The notes under the pieces were generated by a model that was not told the DNA's origin, did no database searches, and saw only the letters and a program-made list of their open reading frames with translations. The position numbers and the translations under genes are program-made. 16,264 nt of DNA from CAZXFG01 sp964640515 (GTDB taxonomy: Bacteria; Patescibacteriota; Patescibacteriia; Magasanikbacterales; GWA2-37-8), in the NCBI GenBank assembly GCA_964640515.1, contig CAZXFG010000014.1:1-16264 (forward strand), written 5' to 3'. Shown here in pieces: positions 11,792 to 16,264 of this stretch. Positions within the stretch are counted from its first letter, which is position 1, and every line of letters begins with the position of its first letter.

Positions 11792-14700
11792 ATGCCCACA
11801 TTCAAGCGCCAACTGCTCAAATCAGGAGACCGTAAATTCTTTAATCGGAGCAAGGATGTCATGCCTTTGCCTGACTTGATTGAAGTTCAGAAGAGTTCGT
11901 ATGATTGGTTTTTAAAATTTGGCGTTAAGGAGCTTTTTGATGAAATTTCTCCGATTACCGACTTTTCCGGCCGTAATCTGGAGCTTTATATGGAGGATTA
12001 CTACTTGGATGAGCCCAAGTTTGACGAAGTGGTCTGCCGGGACCGCAATATTACTTTTGAAGCTCCCCTGCGCGTGACCGCTCGTTTGGTGGACAAGAAT
12101 ACCAAGCAGTCCAAAGCCCAAGAAATCTATCTGGGCGACATCCCCATCATGACCAAGCGCGGCACTTTCATTGTGAATGGTATTGAAAGAGTCGTGGTTT
12201 CCCAGCTTATTCGGAGCGCGGGCGTGTTTTTTGTCGCGGAAAATGTGCGCGGCCGCCGGTATTATGGCGCCAAGATTATCCCGAACCGCGGGGCGTGGAT
12301 TGAAATTGAAACTGACAGCAACAATGTCATCTGGATTAAGGTGGACCGCAAGCGCAAAGTGGTAGCCACTTCTTTGTTGCGCGCTTTTGGCTACAGCACG
12401 AATGAACAGCTTCACGATTTGTTTAAAGAGGTAAACAATCATCCGCATATTAATTTTGTGGAGGCCATGATAAAAAAAGATTTGGCCAAAAACGAAGAGG
12501 AAGGTTTGATTGAAGTGTATAAAAAAATTCGTCCCGGCGATTTGGCCACGGCCGATAACGCCAAGAGTTTGGTGCATGCCATGTTTTTCAATTTTGACCG
12601 TTATGATTTGGGCCGGGTGGGTGTATATAAATTTAACACTAGATTTGATTTGGGATATGTCAATGAAGATTATGACAAAAAAGAAAACCGCGTTTTATCT
12701 CCGGAAAAATTATTGTCCGTCATTAAAGAAGTGGTGCGTTTGAATGTGACCCAGGAAGAACCGGATGATATTGACCACTTGGGCAACCGCCGCATCAGAG
12801 CGGTGGGTGAATTGGCCCAGAATCGTTTCCGTGTTGGTTTGGCTCGCATGGAGCGCATTATTAAGGACCGCATGAGCACCTATGATGTGGCGCAATTATC
12901 TCCGAACAAATTAATCAATGCTCGTCCGGTGATTAGCGCCGTGCGCGAGTTTTTCATGAGTTCCCAATTGTCCCAGTTCATGGACCAGACCAATCCGCTG
13001 TCTGAATTGGAGCATAAACGCCGGGTCAGCGCTTTGGGTCCGGGCGGTTTGTCTCGTGACCGCGCCGGCTTTGAAGTGCGCGATGTGCACACTACCCACT
13101 ATGGCCGTATCTGCCCGATTGCCACTCCGGAAGGTCCGAATATCGGCTTGGTGAACCATTTGGCCAGCTATGCTCGGGTGAATGAGTTTGGTTTTATGGA
13201 AACTCCTTATCGCAAAGTTTTGCGTGAAGTGCAAAATGAACCGCGATTTACCGAGGGCGAAATTTTACGGGGTGAAGTAGCTGGATTTGACAATGGCACG
13301 GAAATTACTCGCGCCGTAGCGGAAAAATTAGCCAAAGAAAAAATGGAAAAGATTCCGGTGCGACCTCGAGTGACCAATGAAATTTTATATTTAAACTCTT
13401 TTAAAGAAGAAAAAGCCACCACTGCCGCTTCCAGCACTCGTTTGGATGACAAAGGGTATTTCTTGGATGATATCGTGCCAGCCCGCGTAAAAGGAGAGCC
13501 GGGCGTGTCTGATGTGAATGAGATTGAGTACTTGGATGTGGCCTCCAATCAAGTCGTGAGTATCGCCACTTCCTGTGTTCCTTTTTTGGAGCACGATGAC
13601 GCGACTCGCGCTCTGATGGGCACGAACATGCAACGCCAGGCCGTGCCTTGCATCTGTCCGGAACCGCCGTTAGTGGGTACGGGCGTGGAAAAATCGGCCG
13701 CCGCCTATTCCGGCCATACTGTTTTAGCCGAAGCTGATGGCGAGATTACCGAAGTGGATGGTCAGCATATTGTTTTGACCACGAAAAAAGGCGAGAAAGT
13801 AACTTACAATTTGAACAAGTTTATTCGCTCCAACGCTTCCACTTGTATCAATCAACATCCGACCGCGGAAGTGGGTCAGAAAGTGAAAAAGGGTCAGATT
13901 CTTTCCGATGGCCCGTCCATCAAAGACGGAGAAATGGCTTTGGGGCAGAATATTTTAGTGGCTTACATGATCTGGGACGGCTTTAATTTTGAAGACGCGG
14001 TCATTGTGTCCGAACGCTTGGTGCAAGCCGATAGATTTACTTCCATTCATATTGAGGATTATGTGACTGATGTCCGTGAGACCAAATTGGGTCCGGAACT
14101 GGTCACATCTGATATTCCCAATGTCAGTGAAGAAAAATTAAAGAACTTGGATAGCGAAGGTATTGTCCGTATTGGCGCCGAAGTCCGCTCCGGCGATATT
14201 TTGGTGGGCAAAATCACTCCCAAGGGTGAAACTGAATTATCCGCGGAAGAAAGATTGTTGCGCGCCATCTTCGGTGAGAAAGCTCGCGATGTCCGTGATT
14301 CATCTTTATATCTTGAACACGGCGAACATGGAAAAGTAATCGGCGTGAAAATGTTTTCCACTGAATCAGGCGACAAATTACAGCCGGGCGTGATTAAGCA
14401 GGTGCAGATTACCGTGGCCGACATGAGAAAAGTTCAGGTTGGCGATAAAGTGGCCGGCCGGCATGGAAACAAAGGCGTAATTTCCAAAGTGGTGCCGGTG
14501 GCTGATATGCCGTTTTTGGAAGACGGAACTCCGGTGGATATTATTTTATCCCCCTTGGGCGTTATCTCTCGTATGAACTTGGGACAGCTTTTGGAAACTC
14601 ATCTGGGTTTGGCGGCTAATGCTCTGGGCTATAAGATCGCCACTCCGGTGTTGGATGGTTTGAGTGAAGAGCAAATCAAAAGCGAACTGGCTAAAGCCGG

Positions 14701-15220
14701 TTTTCCGACTGACGGCCAGGTGCAATTGTATGATGGCCGAACCGGCGAGGCGTTTGACCATAAAACCACGGTTGGCTACAACTACATTTTGAAATTAAAT
14801 CACATGGTGGAGGACAAAATCCACCAGCGTTCCATAGGTCCGTACAGTTTGATTACTCAACAGCCATTGGGCGGCAAGGCGCAGTTCGGCGGACAGCGTT
14901 TTGGAGAAATGGAAGTTTGGGCTTTGGAGGCTTATGGCGCCGCTCATACTTTGCAGGAAATGCTGACCATCAAATCCGATGATGTGCCGGGCCGGTCCAA
15001 GGCCTATGAGGCGATTATCAAGGGCGAAGAAGTGCGTCATGTGAATATTCCCGAGTCATTCAATGTCTTAGTGCGCGAGTTAAAAGGTCTGGCGCTGGAT
15101 GTGGAATTGATGAAACGCAATACTGAAGGCGACTATCTTTTGGCGAGTGAAGTGAAAGACGACCAGAGATATTCTGATAATATTTTGAATGAGAAAGAGC
15201 CGAAAGAAGAAAAAAAATAA
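11792..15220 (+). CDS. rpoB: RNA polymerase subunit beta
   Basis: This is a complete beta subunit of 1142 aa, shorter than the 1342 aa of E. coli because the lineage-specific insertions are absent. It forms half of the polymerase active-site cleft. The fork and rifampicin region is intact (about 390-455: SQLSQFMDQTNPLSE, HKRRVSALGPGGLSRDRAGF, CPIATPEGPNIGL), with Asp398, His408 and Ser413 at the positions equal to E. coli D516, H526 and S531, so the rifampicin site looks wild type. Other hallmarks are HDDATRALMGTNMQRQAVP (601-619), GDKVAGRHGNKG (884-895) and GGKAQFGGQRFGEMEVWALEAYGA (1027-1050). It is followed after 26 nt by rpoC. There is no Shine-Dalgarno sequence before the ATG; the start is set by the conserved beginning. 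rplJ and rplL, the common upstream neighbours, are absent here. Confidence 0.98.
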   Translation: MPTFKRQLLKSGDRKFFNRSKDVMPLPDLIEVQKSSYDWFLKFGVKELFDEISPITDFSGRNLELYMEDYYLDEPKFDEVVCRDRNITFEAPLRVTARLVDKNTKQSKAQEIYLGDIPIMTKRGTFIVNGIERVVVSQLIRSAGVFFVAENVRGRRYYGAKIIPNRGAWIEIETDSNNVIWIKVDRKRKVVATSLLRAFGYSTNEQLHDLFKEVNNHPHINFVEAMIKKDLAKNEEEGLIEVYKKIRPGDLATADNAKSLVHAMFFNFDRYDLGRVGVYKFNTRFDLGYVNEDYDKKENRVLSPEKLLSVIKEVVRLNVTQEEPDDIDHLGNRRIRAVGELAQNRFRVGLARMERIIKDRMSTYDVAQLSPNKLINARPVISAVREFFMSSQLSQFMDQTNPLSELEHKRRVSALGPGGLSRDRAGFEVRDVHTTHYGRICPIATPEGPNIGLVNHLASYARVNEFGFMETPYRKVLREVQNEPRFTEGEILRGEVAGFDNGTEITRAVAEKLAKEKMEKIPVRPRVTNEILYLNSFKEEKATTAASSTRLDDKGYFLDDIVPARVKGEPGVSDVNEIEYLDVASNQVVSIATSCVPFLEHDDATRALMGTNMQRQAVPCICPEPPLVGTGVEKSAAAYSGHTVLAEADGEITEVDGQHIVLTTKKGEKVTYNLNKFIRSNASTCINQHPTAEVGQKVKKGQILSDGPSIKDGEMALGQNILVAYMIWDGFNFEDAVIVSERLVQADRFTSIHIEDYVTDVRETKLGPELVTSDIPNVSEEKLKNLDSEGIVRIGAEVRSGDILVGKITPKGETELSAEERLLRAIFGEKARDVRDSSLYLEHGEHGKVIGVKMFSTESGDKLQPGVIKQVQITVADMRKVQVGDKVAGRHGNKGVISKVVPVADMPFLEDGTPVDIILSPLGVISRMNLGQLLETHLGLAANALGYKIATPVLDGLSEEQIKSELAKAGFPTDGQVQLYDGRTGEAFDHKTTVGYNYILKLNHMVEDKIHQRSIGPYSLITQQPLGGKAQFGGQRFGEMEVWALEAYGAAHTLQEMLTIKSDDVPGRSKAYEAIIKGEEVRHVNIPESFNVLVRELKGLALDVELMKRNTEGDYLLASEVKDDQRYSDNILNEKEPKEEKK

Positions 15221-15246
15221 CCTATTTCCATCCTTAAATTACTTCT

Positions 15247-16264
15247 ATGATCATGAATCGTGAAAATATTCGCTCTGTGGATTTTGACGCCATCAGATTG
15301 CGCCTGGCTTCTCCCGAGGTGATCAGAAATTGGTCCCACGGCGAAGTGAGAAAGCCGGAGACCATTAATTACCGCACCCAGAAACCGGAAAAAGGCGGTC
15401 TGTTCGCCGAAGAAATTTTTGGTCCGACCAAGGACTGGGAATGTTACTGCGGGAAATACAAAAAAATTCGTTATAAAGGCATTGTCTGCGACAAATGCGG
15501 AGTGGAAGTGACTAATTCTCTGGTCCGCCGCGAACGCATGGGCCATATTGAGCTGTCAGCTCCGGTATCGCACATTTGGTTTTTGCGTTCAGTGCCGTCC
15601 AAGATTGGCTTGGTGCTGGATTTGGCCATGCAAGCTTTGGAAAAAGTCATTTATTTTGCTTCTTTTATTATCGTGCATGTGGATGAAACGGCTAAAAAAC
15701 AAACCTGGGATATGTTGCGCAAAGAATACAAGAGCAAGAAAAAACAGATTGGAAAAGAATTGGAACGCGTTTTGCAAGAGGCGAATGATAAAAAAGCTTC
15801 TCGCGGGGATTTGGAGAAAATCCAAAATGATTTTGGTGAAAAGCAGACTGCTTTGGATGTTGATTTTCAACAGGCCGATAAAGAACTTAAAGAAATTCAA
15901 ATCATGAAAGTAATTTCGGAGAATAAATATCAGGAATTATCCTTGCGTTTTGGCCATTTGTTTGAGGCCTCTATCGGAGCTGAAGGCGTGCGCGATTTAT
16001 TGGAGAGAATTAATTTGGAAGAAACCGTTAAAAAATTAGGCGAAGAACAACAGAGCTCCAAGGGAGCTAAATTGGAGAGAATCATCCGCCGCAAAAAATT
16101 GCTCAAGAGTTTGACTATGAACAAGATCAGGCCGGAATGGATGGTTTTAAAATGCATCCCGGTTATTCCTCCGGACCTGCGTCCGATGGTGGCTTTGGAC
16201 GGCGGCCGTTTTGCCACTTCTGATTTGAATGATTTATATCGCCGTGTCATCAACCGCAACAATC
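15247..16264 (+). CDS. rpoC: RNA polymerase subunit beta' (5' part, runs off the window)
   Basis: The first 339 codons of beta' are present and the frame is open to the right edge. The start region VDFDAIRLRLASPEVIRNWSHGEVRKPETINYRT is typical, followed by the N-terminal zinc-binding site with cysteines at 66, 68, 81 and 84 (CYCG...CDKC). A long, charged and probably coiled-coil insertion-like section (about 145-235) precedes IPPDLRPMVALDGGRFATSDLNDLYRRVINRNN, the conserved lead-in to the clamp and active-site domains. ATG codons at 15247 and 15253 are both possible starts, differing by two residues; neither has a Shine-Dalgarno sequence. It is co-transcribed with rpoB. Confidence 0.97.
   Translation, partial: MIMNRENIRSVDFDAIRLRLASPEVIRNWSHGEVRKPETINYRTQKPEKGGLFAEEIFGPTKDWECYCGKYKKIRYKGIVCDKCGVEVTNSLVRRERMGHIELSAPVSHIWFLRSVPSKIGLVLDLAMQALEKVIYFASFIIVHVDETAKKQTWDMLRKEYKSKKKQIGKELERVLQEANDKKASRGDLEKIQNDFGEKQTALDVDFQQADKELKEIQIMKVISENKYQELSLRFGHLFEASIGAEGVRDLLERINLEETVKKLGEEQQSSKGAKLERIIRRKKLLKSLTMNKIRPEWMVLKCIPVIPPDLRPMVALDGGRFATSDLNDLYRRVINRNN

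Noticed and set aside
15589..15900. Minus-strand and other-frame ORFs across rpoB and rpoC
   Set aside because: All overlap strongly conserved polymerase coding sequence and show no family motifs.
9260..16264. Alternative genetic code (UGA = Gly) for the whole host
   Set aside because: rpoB, the visible part of rpoC, ftsK, recA and the other large genes contain no in-frame TGA, and the partial gene at 3-233 appears to end with TGA directly before the next start.

Overview
The window reads as a chromosomal segment of a Candidate Phyla Radiation (Patescibacteria) bacterium, most likely a Parcubacteria-type lineage. This is inferred from the compact AT-leaning genome, the short RpoB (1142 aa) and recognisable CPR-style protein sequences; no 16S gene is present to prove it. 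Almost all genes lack a Shine-Dalgarno sequence, and two extended -10 boxes sit only 13-14 nt before the start codon, which suggests leaderless or nearly leaderless mRNAs.

Layout. 1-872: the 3' end of an unknown gene, then a membrane-anchored methyltransferase resembling the FAM173/ATPSCKMT family, ending in a 122-bp nested inverted-repeat element between convergent genes. 890-2083 (-): a secreted thioredoxin-like domain fused to a CcdA/DsbD-type membrane electron carrier. 2185-6229 (-): a tight ftsK, rodZ-like, recA operon (transcribed in that order), closed by an intrinsic terminator. This looks like a shortened form of the Firmicutes spoIIIE-rodZ-pgsA-cinA-recA neighbourhood. 6230-6554: ftsK promoter, a bidirectional terminator and a 143-bp imperfect palindrome. 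6555-9097 (-): a small four-helix membrane protein, a CaxA/YrbG-type cation/Ca2+ antiporter and a class II Fic protein with its own promoter and three 11-bp upstream direct repeats.

9190-11195 is accessory in character. It holds a GC-rich small two-helix membrane ORF with the only strong Shine-Dalgarno sequence in the window but an in-frame UGA at codon 5, a TrmB-like regulator missing the front of its helix-turn-helix, and two related membrane protein genes sharing a conserved upstream segment. 11196-11791 is a long non-coding region before rpoB, with two promoter candidates, a 12-bp inverted repeat, a perfect DnaA-box match, a hairpin and a terminator-like attenuator. 11792-16264 (+) is rpoB followed by the first part of rpoC, which runs off the window.

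The core genes cover transcription (rpoBC), recombination and chromosome segregation (recA, ftsK) and cell shape (rodZ-like). The best candidates for something undescribed are the UGA-interrupted small gene with its truncated regulator neighbour, the two large palindromic elements, and the structured rpoB leader. No tRNA, rRNA, CRISPR array or complete transposon was seen.
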